NCBI RefSeq assembly: GCF_003051005.1
Contig: NZ_QAOW01000016.1
Location: forward strand, 1 to 32,252
Reading direction: 5' to 3'
Length of the DNA stretch: 32,252 bases
Source of the DNA: Rhodococcus sp. OK519
Lineage (GTDB): Bacteria; Actinomycetota; Actinomycetes; Mycobacteriales; Mycobacteriaceae
Positions 23,157-31,009 of this stretch are shown here, piece after piece (within the stretch, counting starts at the first letter, position 1; each line of letters opens with the position of its first letter). Position numbers and translations under genes: made by a program. The notes beneath the pieces were generated by a model. The model was given only the letters and a program-made list of their open reading frames with translations. It did no database searches and was not told the origin of the DNA.

Positions 23157-24269
23157 TCATCGAGTCGGGACCTGCTCCTCGAGGAACTGCTGCGTCGACT
23201 CGGCAATTGCGGCCGTGTGGGCGTGGAACAGATAGTGGTGGCTGTCCATGATCGCGACCTGCTGGATTGCCGGGTTGCTGATCGCAGCGCGATGCGCGGA
23301 TTCCCATTCCGGTTCCAGTTCGAGCGAGGAGACGGCGAGGATCGACAGGGCGGGCAGGGTGGTCGGGAACATGAAACCCTCAGCCGCTCGGACATTTTCA
23401 GCGTTCCGTGCCATCTCGTCCAGCACGGTCGGATTCAGCACCCACGAGTACGCGCGCAGGTACAGCTCCTGCTGCTCCGGGGTGTATTCGGCCGCGTCGC
23501 CGAGGCTCTCCCGGTAGTCGGCCACCAGCCCCAGGTAGTCGGTGCTGTTGTCCAGTGCGATGAGGTCTCGGGTGCCACCGACGGCGTTGACGGCGGCCAT
23601 CCACTTCGGCCAGTCCGGGGAGTCCTGGGCGCCGCCGGAGGTGTAGCGCTCGTCGTCGAGACCGACTACGGCAGCGACCTCGTTCGGGTGGTGTGTGGTC
23701 CACCACATTGCGTACAGGCCCGAAATGGAATGGGGCATGAGGACGTACGGGCCGTCGAGGTCCAGTGTCGTCAGCGCGGAACGGATCTCGTCGACGATCG
23801 CCTCGCTGGTGCGGGGAGTGTCGGTGCCGTCGCTCAGTCCCAGTCCGAAGGGTTCGACGGTGACCACCGTGTTCTGCTCAGCCAGACGCTCTGCGAGAGG
23901 GGCGAATCCGATAATCGGTTCCGGCGTGCCCAGGCCGGGCAGCAGAACGATGGTTCGCGGTCCCGAACCCTGCACCCTCACGCTCATCCGATGCCCGTCC
24001 ACCTCGACATATCGGTGTTCGGCGCCGATAAACTGCTCGATGGCCTGCTTGTCGCGCGGTGTCCGCCACCAGTGGAATCCCGCCGAAACAGTCACGGCCA
24101 CAACGATTGCCAGGACCAGTCCAGCGAACATCCATCGCACCACACGAAACAGGCGACGCTTCGGCTTCGGAGATGGCGATTCCACTGTTCCGCTTGATGA
24201 TTCGTTGTCGATCCGCCCGTCGGATGGCGTCTCGGCGACGGTTGGATCAGGCCTCCCCGGTATCCCCAT
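23157..24269 (-). CDS. Membrane-anchored alpha/beta hydrolase
   Basis: This is a 370-residue protein with a Pro/Ser/Lys-rich cytoplasmic start, one TM helix at about 44-66 and an extracytoplasmic hydrolase domain. GSGPRTIVLLPGLGTPEP gives the oxyanion-side loop. The nucleophile Ser181 sits in PHSISG, a variant of the GxSxG elbow (His in place of the usual Gly-His pair), and the catalytic His is probably in DSHHYLFHA near residue 350. It is likely a lipase or esterase acting outside the membrane; the substrate is unknown. The start is ATG 24269. A TTACTAC-N5-GTAGTAA dyad lies 41 bases upstream. It is followed by a shared terminator. Confidence 0.85.
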   Translation of the reverse strand: MGIPGRPDPTVAETPSDGRIDNESSSGTVESPSPKPKRRLFRVVRWMFAGLVLAIVVAVTVSAGFHWWRTPRDKQAIEQFIGAEHRYVEVDGHRMSVRVQGSGPRTIVLLPGLGTPEPIIGFAPLAERLAEQNTVVTVEPFGLGLSDGTDTPRTSEAIVDEIRSALTTLDLDGPYVLMPHSISGLYAMWWTTHHPNEVAAVVGLDDERYTSGGAQDSPDWPKWMAAVNAVGGTRDLIALDNSTDYLGLVADYRESLGDAAEYTPEQQELYLRAYSWVLNPTVLDEMARNAENVRAAEGFMFPTTLPALSILAVSSLELEPEWESAHRAAISNPAIQQVAIMDSHHYLFHAHTAAIAESTQQFLEEQVPTR

Positions 24270-24310
24270 GAGGCCAACCTATCCGACGTCGGCCCCGCGG
24301 CGGAGAGGTT

Positions 24311-24329
24311 TTACTACATTGCGTAGTAA
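24311..24329. promoter_or_regulatory. Inverted repeat TTACTAC-N5-GTAGTAA
   Basis: Perfect 7-bp arms at 24311-24317 and 24323-24329 lie in the 80-base gap between the IclR gene's stop and the alpha/beta hydrolase's start. The site is AT-rich in a GC-rich genome and well placed to overlap the hydrolase promoter. The TACTAC...GTAGTA core recalls operators of the BlaI/MecI type, but no such regulator is visible in this window. Confidence 0.6.
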
Positions 24330-24349
24330 TAGGAGGGCTACCGACTACG

Positions 24350-25156
24350 TCATGCAGACAGCAGGTGCACCGACGAGATCAGGGCGGCCGCAACGGCCCG
24401 TCCGGCGTCGAGTACCAGCGGCGCACACCGCTCGAGGCGTGCGGTGTCGGCGAGCGTGCCGCACAGCGACACTGCCGCGAGGGTCCCGCCGTCGACGCGG
24501 ACGGGGGCGCCGACGCAGGCGGACGTGCTCGACGATTCGGCCCGGGCGAACGCCACCCCGCGGCGGGCCCGGGTGCGGCCCAGGTCGCGGTGCAGTGCGG
24601 GCAGGTCCGCGATCGTCCGGTCGGTGCAGCGGCGCAACGGTTCGCTGCCGTACACGAGGTCGACCTGCTCGGGGACGAGGCTCGCCAGGATCGTCTTCCC
24701 GGCGGCCGTTGCATGCGCCGGAACCCGGCCCCCAACACGGGCATTCGTCGGCGAGTCGGGCCGCACCCCGATCCGGTCGAGACAGAGGGTATCGGTGCCC
24801 TCGAGCACGCCGAGGTACACGACCATGCCGGTCCGGTGGTGCAGTTCGTTGAGGACCGGCGCCGCGGCCGCGCGGATCTCGCCGTGGTGTCCCTCGCCGC
24901 TGCCGAGGCGGTGCAGGCGCGGACCCAGGTGGTAGCCGCCGGGGGAGTGCTCGACCCAGCCGAGACGCAGGAGCGAGTCGAGGATGCGGTGCACGGTCGA
25001 CCGCGGCAGGCGGGTGCGCCGGGCCAGTTCCTCGAGCGGTACGCGCGAGGAGAACCCGCCGAAGGCGTCGAGGATGACCGTCATCCGGTCGACCATCGAC
25101 GGCGGCACCGCACCGCCCACCGGTGGGATGCGAGATCCCTGATCGATTGTCGTCAC
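24350..25156 (-). CDS. IclR-family transcriptional regulator
   Basis: The protein has 268 residues. The N-terminal winged HTH is clear: VILDAFGGFSSRVPLEELAR, then RTRLPRSTVHRILDSLLRLG and WVEHSPGGYHLG. The C-terminal effector-binding (GAF-like) domain has VYLGVLEGTDTLCLDRIG, VPAHATAAGKTILASL and ending SSVHLLSA. I choose the GTG at 25156, which has AAAGGA upstream, over much longer frame-open extensions that overlap the SDR gene. It is transcribed 44 bases behind the SDR gene on the same strand, so it may control that operon. Family members sense small aromatic or acid ligands. Confidence 0.92.
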   Translation of the reverse strand: MTTIDQGSRIPPVGGAVPPSMVDRMTVILDAFGGFSSRVPLEELARRTRLPRSTVHRILDSLLRLGWVEHSPGGYHLGPRLHRLGSGEGHHGEIRAAAAPVLNELHHRTGMVVYLGVLEGTDTLCLDRIGVRPDSPTNARVGGRVPAHATAAGKTILASLVPEQVDLVYGSEPLRRCTDRTIADLPALHRDLGRTRARRGVAFARAESSSTSACVGAPVRVDGGTLAAVSLCGTLADTARLERCAPLVLDAGRAVAAALISSVHLLSA

Positions 25157-25200
25157 GATCGTTCCTTTCCGTGCTCCCCCGGTCGAATCGTGGTGCGGGG

Positions 25201-25977
25201 CTACCAGGTCTGGTCGCCGCGCAGGACGGCGTCGGCGCCACCGTCGACGAAGATCACTTGACCCGTCACGTGCGAGTTCTCGGGGGAGGTGAGCCAGGCC
25301 AGTAGCGGAGCGACCTGTTCCGGGCGGGCGTGGCCGTGCAGCGGCATCGGGACGGCGCCGTCGATGGCCTGCCGTCCGGCCTCGGTGTCGAGCATCGCCT
25401 GGATCATCGGGGTGACGATGGTGCCCGGGGCGATCGCGTTGAGCGGGATGCCCGCGCCCGCCCATTCGGGGGTGATCGCAGCGCGGCGTACCCAGCGCGC
25501 GATCGCGGCCTTCGACGAGCCGTAGACCAGGGCGCCCGCGCCGCTGTCGACCGCGGCGCGGGCCGCGTCCACCGCGGCGGCCTCGTCGCCGGCCAGGGCG
25601 GCGTCGACGATCGCGGGATCGTTCGGGTGCACCGACGCGACGGACGAGATCACGACCGCGCGCGGATCGGACCCGGCGGCGAGCAGGGGGCGCAGGCCCT
25701 CGAGCGTCGCGACCGCGCCGAAGTAGTTGACCTTGATGGTGAGGGGATCGAAGAGGGCCACGCCGGCGCATGCGACGACGCCGTCGAGGCGTCCGCCGGT
25801 GAGTTCGCGAGCCTGCTCCACGAGGGCCGCGCGACCCTCCGGGGTGGCGAGGTCGGCCGTGATGTCGGCGTCACGCAGGTCCGCGCCGATCACGTGGATG
25901 CCCTGCTCGCGCAGGTGAGCGGTGGTTGCGGCGCCGATTCCGGAGGCGCTGCCGGTGACGAGGAATGTGCGGGGCAT
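25201..25977 (-). CDS. Short-chain dehydrogenase (hydroxysteroid dehydrogenase-like)
   Basis: This is a 258-residue classical SDR with Rossmann motif TGSASGIG (8-15), cofactor Asp in GADLRD (NAD preferred), CAG in place of NNAG at 70-72, Ser at 111-112 (ISSVAS), and Tyr152/Lys156 in VYGSSKAA. The insertion of about 30 residues between the Ser strand and the Tyr helix, and a 'VVACAG' third strand, resemble the 3-alpha-hydroxysteroid dehydrogenase / coniferyl alcohol dehydrogenase group. ATG 25977 has AGGGCAGGAC just before it. It is divergent from the TetR gene across 128 bases containing tandem repeats, so TetR probably represses it; substrate unknown. Confidence 0.9.
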   Translation of the reverse strand: MPRTFLVTGSASGIGAATTAHLREQGIHVIGADLRDADITADLATPEGRAALVEQARELTGGRLDGVVACAGVALFDPLTIKVNYFGAVATLEGLRPLLAAGSDPRAVVISSVASVHPNDPAIVDAALAGDEAAAVDAARAAVDSGAGALVYGSSKAAIARWVRRAAITPEWAGAGIPLNAIAPGTIVTPMIQAMLDTEAGRQAIDGAVPMPLHGHARPEQVAPLLAWLTSPENSHVTGQVIFVDGGADAVLRGDQTW

Positions 25978-26031
25978 GTCCTGCCCTTTCGACTCGGGGG
26001 ATGGCCTGGGGGTGACCGGCCTCACGAACCA

Positions 26032-26091
26032 ATTGCCAGTCTGTGCCATATTGCCAGTCTGTGCCACCCTGCTACTGTGTGTCAAGACACA
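26032..26091. promoter_or_regulatory. Tandem 17-bp repeats and dyad in SDR/TetR gap
   Basis: ATTGCCAGTCTGTGCCA occurs twice in tandem (26032-26048 and 26050-26066, period 18). It is followed by an inverted repeat TGTGTC-AA-GACACA at 26078-26091, just before the TetR ribosome site. TTGCCA (26051) and TACTGT (26073) are spaced 16 bases apart and could be the tetR promoter, so the repeats would cover its -35. These are likely operators for the TetR or IclR protein. Confidence 0.6.
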
Positions 26092-26105
26092 TTCGGAGGT
26101 ATCTC

Positions 26106-26726
26106 GTGGAACGCGACCAGCGCGGATTGGCCGAGCGGCGGCGTGATGCTGTGCGCATGGACATTGCGAAGGCCGCCGCGAAACTGTTCATCGCCGACGG
26201 CTTCGATTCGACGTCCGTCGAGGACATCGCCCAGCGCGCGGGGATCTCGGTGCGCACGTTCTACCGGCACTGCGAGGCCAAGGAGGACACCATCACGCCG
26301 GTGCTCACCTCCGGCATCAGGGACTTCGCGGGAAACCTCGCGGGCCGTCCGGCCGACGAGTCCGTGGCGACCGCCGTGCACGAGGCCTTCGTCGAGTGCC
26401 TGCGTCAGGATCGGTACGCGGGACTCGTCTCCACCCGGGACCTCTTCGTGATCCTGACGTCCGTGCCGGGCATTCGAGCCCGGTGGATGGTCGCGGCCCA
26501 CGATCTCGCCGACGACATGCGCGCCCACCTCGCGGAGCGGGCGGGGCTGGACCCGTCGGGCATCGAGGCGAGACTGTTGTCGCACACGCTCATCGGGGCC
26601 CTCACCGTTGCTCTCGAATACTGGGTGACGTGCGACCCCGGCGATCCCGCCGGTCCCGCCGACGTCGCGGAGCTGGCGGCGTCGGCCCTCTCGGTCCTGC
26701 GTCTCGACTTCGATCGAAGCGCTTGA
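26106..26726 (+). CDS. TetR-family transcriptional regulator
   Basis: The protein has 206 residues. The N-terminal HTH reads IAKAAAKLFIADGFDSTSVE, then DIAQRAGISVRTFYRHCEAK. The C-terminal ligand-binding domain is all alpha, as in the family, with PGIRARWMVAAHDLADDMRA and a last helix ending LRLDFDRS. The start is GTG 26106, set by a strong GGAGG at 26095-26099; the frame is open a little further upstream but lacks a signal there. It is divergent from the SDR gene and is followed after 44 bases by the SRPBCC gene on the same strand, so all three probably form one ligand-responsive unit. Confidence 0.93.
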   Translation: MERDQRGLAERRRDAVRMDIAKAAAKLFIADGFDSTSVEDIAQRAGISVRTFYRHCEAKEDTITPVLTSGIRDFAGNLAGRPADESVATAVHEAFVECLRQDRYAGLVSTRDLFVILTSVPGIRARWMVAAHDLADDMRAHLAERAGLDPSGIEARLLSHTLIGALTVALEYWVTCDPGDPAGPADVAELAASALSVLRLDFDRSA

Positions 26727-26770
26727 TTTCCAACCACATCGGAAGTAGTTCACCAGAAACGGAGACACAC

Positions 26771-27196
26771 ATGGCCCGATCACTCGTACGCAGCATCACC
26801 GTCGCGGCCGACGCGGACAGCGTCTGGTCCCACATCGGCAACTTCGACGGCCTCGGCACCTGGCATCCCAGCGTTCCGCCGGCCGAAATCGAGGGCGACC
26901 CGACGCAGGTCGGTTCGATCCGCACCTTCTCGGTGGACGGCCGAGTCGTCGCGCGCGAAGAGCTCGTCGCCCGCGATCCCGAGGCACGCAGCTACAGCTA
27001 CGAGGTGCTCGATCCGATGCTGCCGATCAGCGACTACGTCGCCACACTCGCGGTGGTCCCGCAGGGCGACAAGTCCGAGATCCGTTGGAGCGCAGAGTAC
27101 AAGTCCGAGGACGAGGCAGTCGCCACCGTGGAGCAGATCTTCGGCGACGGCGTCTACGTCGCGGGCCTGCAGGCGGTGCAGGAGCACTTCGCCTGA
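26771..27196 (+). CDS. SRPBCC-family (polyketide cyclase/START-like) protein
   Basis: This is a 141-residue single-domain protein. The SRPBCC pattern is visible: VRSITVAADADSVWSHIGNF (first strand and helix), WHPSVPPAEIEG, VGSIRTF, VAREELVARDPEARSYSYEV, DYVATLAVVPQGDKSEIRWS and a long C-terminal helix. Members have a deep hydrophobic pocket and bind or convert lipids, polyketides or aromatics. The ATG has GGAG upstream. It lies downstream of the TetR gene and ends before a strong shared terminator. Context suggests handling of the same hydrophobic compound that the SDR acts on; this is inference. Confidence 0.9.
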   Translation: MARSLVRSITVAADADSVWSHIGNFDGLGTWHPSVPPAEIEGDPTQVGSIRTFSVDGRVVAREELVARDPEARSYSYEVLDPMLPISDYVATLAVVPQGDKSEIRWSAEYKSEDEAVATVEQIFGDGVYVAGLQAVQEHFA

Positions 27197-27213
27197 TCTG
27201 TTCCGGAAACCAA

Positions 27214-27260
27214 CTGAAGGGTCCCTTCACGCGCTGACCGCGCATGAAGGGACCCTTCAG
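27214..27260. terminator. Bidirectional intrinsic terminator
   Basis: The arms CTGAAGGGTCCCTTCA (27214-27229) and TGAAGGGACCCTTCAG (27245-27260) form a 16-bp perfect stem, with a GC-rich inner extension in the 15-base loop. It lies between the convergent SRPBCC gene and the conserved unknown. It ends two bases before the latter's stop codon. Confidence 0.85.
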
Positions 27261-27262
27261 CT

Positions 27263-28519
27263 CTACTCGGGGTGGGGGTCGGGATCGGGCGACGGCATCT
27301 GAAGGATCGGGACGAGGTCCCGGTTGGCTGGGTCTGCGTACGGGTCGGGTTGGATCCAGCGGACGTCGCCCCGGGTGCGGGTCTCGAGGTCCACCGATTG
27401 TGTGGTGCCGCTGGGGGATCGGGCGGTGAGCCCGCCGTGGGCGACCCACTCCGTGCCGTCGGGGCCGCGGGCGATGTCGGCCCGACGGGCGGCAGCACGT
27501 ACCCGTGCGACGGTGTCCGGGTCGTCCACTGCGGTCAGTTGCCGGTCGTCGTCGAGTACGCGGACGGGATGGGGCGGCGGGTCGACGCGCACCACCCCAT
27601 ACCGGCGGTCGAGTCGCATGTGCGGCTTGGTCGTGTCGAGTAGATACAGGCGCCCGTCGTCGACGACGCTTCGCCCGCCCTCGGTGCACACCCGCTCGAC
27701 GCTCACCGACCCGTCGTCCGCCCGATCGCAGCGGAACACGTCGTGGTCGGACGTGATCCAGCAGCCGTCGCGGTCGGCATGCACGGTGCGGGTCCAGATC
27801 ACGCGCGGCTGTTCGGCGGTCATCGGCAGTAGGTATTCGACCACCCGCGGCGGTGTCGCCGCGGTATCAACATGCAGCAGAACGGGATCGGCTCGGTCCA
27901 TCACCCACACGTCGGTCCCGGAGATCGATACCGCGCCGGCGACGAACCGGGGGTCGGTCGCGGGGACGTCGTCGAGGTCCAGGTCGACGAGTACGCCCGT
28001 CAAGACGTACGGGTCGTCCTCCGTTGCGGGCTCCTGGCTCGACCAGAAGATGCGCGGCGTCGCCTCGGCGTCGGTCAGGCGCTCGCTGCCGTGGACGAGG
28101 CGGGTGCCGGTCGGTGTCCGTTCCCGTCGGTGGCTCACCACTTGCACCTGCCGCACCCGTCCGTGCACGGGCGGGGGACTGTCGGGCCCCACGGTCAAGT
28201 CGGCGAAGAGGGTTCCGGGGACCTCGACCCGCCCGGTCGTCGGCCGGTTCGACCACCAGTTGGCAGCCCAGCCGTCGCCGGACAACTCGTGCAGCCAGCG
28301 TAGGCCGCTCTCCGGATCGCCTCCGGGCATGTGCCCGTACGCCGGACGCGCGGTGGCCCGGAAGGTCTGCGCATACGACGCGGGTGGGGTCTCCGCCTCA
28401 CCGAACGTGAGGGGTGTTTCGACGAGGTCGCCCACTGCCGGCGGGGCGAGGGATCGGTCGTCGAGGATCCAGCCGGGAACGAACACGGTGAGCGTGCGAT
28501 GGGCCGATGCGGTTGTCAT
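27263..28519 (-). CDS. Conserved actinobacterial protein of unknown function
   Basis: This is a 418-residue soluble protein, rich in Asp, Arg and Thr. I do not recognise the family. Repeated beta-strand pieces of the kind VWVMDRADPVLLHVDT, GCWITSDHDVFRCDRA, RLYLLDTTKPHMRLDR and TEWVAHGGLTARSPSG look like blades of a beta-propeller. The N-terminal quarter (TVFVPGWILDDRSLAPP, then YAQTFRATARPAYGHMPGG) is less regular. No signal peptide is seen. The start may be ATG 28519 or GTG 28537; neither has a good ribosome site. Codon use is typical and the frame is intact, so I think it is a real gene. Confidence 0.7.
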   Translation of the reverse strand: MTTASAHRTLTVFVPGWILDDRSLAPPAVGDLVETPLTFGEAETPPASYAQTFRATARPAYGHMPGGDPESGLRWLHELSGDGWAANWWSNRPTTGRVEVPGTLFADLTVGPDSPPPVHGRVRQVQVVSHRRERTPTGTRLVHGSERLTDAEATPRIFWSSQEPATEDDPYVLTGVLVDLDLDDVPATDPRFVAGAVSISGTDVWVMDRADPVLLHVDTAATPPRVVEYLLPMTAEQPRVIWTRTVHADRDGCWITSDHDVFRCDRADDGSVSVERVCTEGGRSVVDDGRLYLLDTTKPHMRLDRRYGVVRVDPPPHPVRVLDDDRQLTAVDDPDTVARVRAAARRADIARGPDGTEWVAHGGLTARSPSGTTQSVDLETRTRGDVRWIQPDPYADPANRDLVPILQMPSPDPDPHPE

Positions 28520-28620
28520 CGAAAGAACCCCGCGCACTCGGGAAGGCCGACGGGCGACGCCGTCGGGCGCGGGGGCACCTGGTCGGACCTTACACCGAAG
28601 CCTGCCGCCGAGACGTCCTT

Positions 28621-28674
28621 ATCTGGATTTAATCGTTCTTTTGACTTATTCCAGAAAAGGTGCATACTAGGTTC
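28621..28674 (+). promoter_or_regulatory. furA promoter, AT-rich, apparently leaderless
   Basis: TTGACT at 28641-28646 and CATACT at 28663-28668 are spaced 16 bases apart. A start point six to seven bases beyond the -10 falls on or next to the A of the furA ATG (28675), and no ribosome site lies close to that ATG. The AT-rich stretch 28621-28660 is where FurA binds its own promoter in mycobacteria, so autoregulation is likely. Confidence 0.6.
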
Positions 28675-29229
28675 ATGCAACAAGGAGAGCACGACTTCGA
28701 CCCGCGCGCTCGGCTTCGCGACGCCGGTCTACGGGTCACTGCTCCACGCGTTGCGGTTCTGAACACCGTTGCCGCCAATCCGCATTCGGATGCGGACACG
28801 ATCGCCACCGAGGTGCGCCGCCAGCTCGGCTCGGTCTCGACCCAGGCGATCTACGACGTGCTCGGGGCCTGTGTCCGCGTGGGGTTGCTGCGCCGCATCG
28901 AGCCCGCGGGTTCGCCGGCGCGGTACGAGACCCGCACCGCGGACAACCATCACCACCTGGTGTGCCGCTCGTGCGGCACGGTCGTCGACGTCGACTGCGT
29001 CGTCGGCCACGCTCCCTGCCTGGAGCCCTCGGACAACCACGGTTTCGAGATCGACGAGGCCGAGGTCGTGTTCTGGGGTCTGTGCGCCCAATGCCGAAGT
29101 GATTCGGCGAAAACCGGGGCGCAGGACGTTACCAGCTCACAGAATCAAGACGATGTGCCCGGATCGGGTGGGTCGATCACTTCGAAGACAGCCACAGCCC
29201 GTCAGCGCCAAGGAGGCTTCGCAAAATGA
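28675..29229 (+). CDS. furA: Fur-family peroxide/iron-responsive repressor (FurA/CatR-like)
   Basis: The protein has 184 residues. The N-terminal winged helix reads [20 protein letters not shown], with [20 protein letters not shown]. The metal-binding part shows [18 protein letters not shown] and FWGLCAQC. The tail of about 40 residues is longer than usual and rich in Ser/Gln. In mycobacteria and streptomycetes, FurA/CatR proteins repress the neighbouring catalase gene until their metal or thiols are oxidised. ATG 28675 fits the promoter position; ATG 28660 would add five residues but lies upstream of the -10. The stop overlaps the katA start (ATGA), so the two are co-translated. Confidence 0.93.
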   Translation: MQQGEHDFDPRARLRDAGLRVTAPRVAVLNTVAANPHSDADTIATEVRRQLGSVSTQAIYDVLGACVRVGLLRRIEPAGSPARYETRTADNHHHLVCRSCGTVVDVDCVVGHAPCLEPSDNHGFEIDEAEVVFWGLCAQCRSDSAKTGAQDVTSSQNQDDVPGSGGSITSKTATARQRQGGFAK

Positions 29230-30692
29230 CGTCCGCACAATCACGTCCGACGACGAACAACTTCGGAATTCCCGTCGCGAGTGACGACGAGTCGCTCACC
29301 GCGGGAACGCAGGGCCCGATTCTGCTGCACGACCACTACCTGATCGAGAAGCTGGCGCAGTTCAATCGCGAGCGCGTGCCGGAGCGCATCGTGCACGCCA
29401 AGGGCGGCGGCGCTTTCGGCGAACTGGTCATCACCGGTGACGTCAGCAAGTACACCAAGGCGAAGTTCCTGCAGCCCGGTAAGAAGACCGAGTCGCTGGT
29501 GCGCTTCTCCACCGTCGCCGGCGAACAGGGCAGCCCCGACACGTGGCGCGACCCGCGCGGTTTCGCGATGAAGTTCTACACCGAGGAAGGCAACTACGAC
29601 CTCGTCGGCAACAACACGCCGGTCTTCTTCATCAAGGATCCGATCAAGTTCCCCGACTTCATCCGCTCGCAGAAGCGGCTGCCGGGATCGGGCCTGCGCG
29701 ACCACGACATGCAGTGGGACTTCTGGACGCTGCGTCCCGAGACCGCGCACCAGGTGACGTGGCTGATGGGCGATCGCGGCATCCCGAAGTCGTGGCGGAA
29801 CATGGACGGTTTCGGTTCGCACACCTACCAGTGGGTGAACGCGGCCGGCGAACGCTTCTGGGTGAAGTACCACTTCAAGACCGACCAGGGCATCGAGTTC
29901 CTCACCCAGGCCGAGGCCGACACCCTCGCCGGCTCGGATCCGGACTACCACCGCGCCGACCTGTACAACGCGATCGATCGAGGTGAGTTCCCCAGCTGGA
30001 CGATGAACGTGCAGATCATGCCGGTCGCGGACGCGGAGGGCTACCGCTTCAACCCGTTCGACCTGACGAAGGTGTGGTCCCAGAAGGACTACCCGCTCAT
30101 CGAGGTCGGCAAGTGGACGCTCAACCGGAACCCGGAGAACTTCTTCGCGCAGATCGAGCAGGCGTCGTTCGAGCCGTCGAACGTGGTGCCCGGCATCGGA
30201 TTCAGCCCCGACAAGATGCTGCTGGGCCGCGTCTTCTCGTACGCCGACGCGCACCGGTACCGCATCGGCACCAACTACGCGGACCTGCCGGTGAACGCGC
30301 CCAAGGCGCCCGTGAACTCCTACTCCAAGGAGGGCGCGATGCGCTACACGTTCAACACCGCCGACACCCCGGTGTATGCGCCCAACTCGTACGGCGGGCC
30401 GCACGCGGATCCGGCGGCGGCCGGTGACGAGGGCCTGTGGGCGTTCGACGGTCATGCGGTGCGCGCCGGATACATCGAGCACCCGGAGGACGGCGACTTC
30501 ACGCAGGCCGGAACCCTGGTCCGCGAGGTGCTCGACGACGCCGCCCGCGAGCGTCTGGTGAGCAACATCGTCGGCCATGCGCTCGCCGGTGTCAGCGAGC
30601 CCGTGCTGCAGCGGGTCTTCGAGTACTGGAAGAACGTGGACGCTGAACTGGGCAAGAAGGTCGAGGAAGGCGTGCGCGCCGGCCAGAAGTGA
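29226..30692 (+). CDS. katA: Monofunctional haem catalase
   Basis: The 488-residue protein has the length of small-subunit (clade 3) catalases. The active-site His57 is in [12 protein letters not shown], the conserved Asn in VGNNTPVFF (129-130), and the proximal haem ligand Tyr339 in [14 protein letters not shown]. It converts hydrogen peroxide to water and oxygen in the cytoplasm. A strong AAGGAGG at 29210-29216, inside furA, serves ATG 29226. It is not a KatG: the pairing here is furA with a monofunctional catalase, as in Streptomyces catR-catA. It ends before a clear terminator. Confidence 0.97.
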   Translation: MTSAQSRPTTNNFGIPVASDDESLTAGTQGPILLHDHYLIEKLAQFNRERVPERIVHAKGGGAFGELVITGDVSKYTKAKFLQPGKKTESLVRFSTVAGEQGSPDTWRDPRGFAMKFYTEEGNYDLVGNNTPVFFIKDPIKFPDFIRSQKRLPGSGLRDHDMQWDFWTLRPETAHQVTWLMGDRGIPKSWRNMDGFGSHTYQWVNAAGERFWVKYHFKTDQGIEFLTQAEADTLAGSDPDYHRADLYNAIDRGEFPSWTMNVQIMPVADAEGYRFNPFDLTKVWSQKDYPLIEVGKWTLNRNPENFFAQIEQASFEPSNVVPGIGFSPDKMLLGRVFSYADAHRYRIGTNYADLPVNAPKAPVNSYSKEGAMRYTFNTADTPVYAPNSYGGPHADPAAAGDEGLWAFDGHAVRAGYIEHPEDGDFTQAGTLVREVLDDAARERLVSNIVGHALAGVSEPVLQRVFEYWKNVDAELGKKVEEGVRAGQK

Positions 30693-30704
30693 CCGACTGA
30701 CGAG

Positions 30705-30743
30705 GAAGGACCCGCTCCGGAGCGTTCTCGGAGCGGGTCCTTC
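30705..30743 (+). terminator. Intrinsic terminator of furA-katA
   Basis: The arms GAAGGACCCGCTCC (30705-30718) and GGAGCGGGTCCTTC (30730-30743) form a 14-bp perfect stem with an 11-base loop, followed by GTCCTTT. It begins 12 bases after the katA stop. Confidence 0.85.
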
Positions 30744-30759
30744 GTCCTTTACTCGTCCG

Positions 30760-30822
30760 TCAGGGGAGCAGGCCGAACCAGTAGATGACCGTTGCCGCCA
30801 GCCACAGAAGCAGAGTGTCCAT
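30760..30822 (-). CDS. 20-residue membrane peptide
   Basis: This very small ORF begins MDTLLLWLAATV and ends IYWFGLLP; nearly every residue is hydrophobic, so it should span the membrane once. GGGAGGCGG lies four to twelve bases before its ATG (30822), a strong ribosome site for so short an ORF. It starts 33 bases after the stop of the truncated membrane-protein gene at 30856 on the same strand, so it was probably the last gene of that operon. Such peptides often act as small subunits of membrane complexes; the partner here has been cut by the resolvase element. Confidence 0.6.
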   Translation of the reverse strand: MDTLLLWLAATVIYWFGLLP

Positions 30823-30855
30823 AACCGCCTCCCGGGTACTAGAGCTTTGTCTCCA

Positions 30856-30985
30856 TCATGCTCCCCGTCGGCGGCCCTGGACAACGGACGCGATCGCTAA
30901 GACGGCAAGGGCGCCGACGATCCACGCGGTCAGCACGAGGATCGCGGCCGAGACGCCGTCGTCGTCGAAGCAGGTCCTGGTTGCG
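30856..30985 (-). pseudogene. C-terminal stump of a membrane protein
   Basis: The reverse frame ends DDDGVSAAILVLTAWIVG, then ALAVLAIASVVQGRRRGA and TGA (30856-30858). It is a single TM helix followed by a basic cytoplasmic tail, a normal end for a membrane permease-like protein. Upstream of about 30985 the frame runs into the resolvase remnant and loses sense. The gene's remaining part is not in this window. The family cannot be told from 40 residues. Confidence 0.55.
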
Positions 30986-31009
30986 CAGATCGTGCGCGTG
31001 CTGCGTTGA

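Noticed and set aside
24350-25771. Long N-terminal extension of the IclR frame to 25771
   Set aside because: It would overlap the SDR gene by over 500 bases. The GTG at 25156 has a ribosome site and gives the normal IclR length.
27324-28670. 448-residue forward frame opposite the conserved unknown at 27263-28519
   Set aside because: The product is Arg/Ser/Thr-rich and shuffled. The reverse frame has balanced composition and propeller-like strands, and the terminator position fits the reverse gene.
29241-30884. 547-residue reverse frame opposite katA
   Set aside because: It is the antisense shadow of a clear catalase gene in GC-rich codon context, and its product has no recognisable domain.
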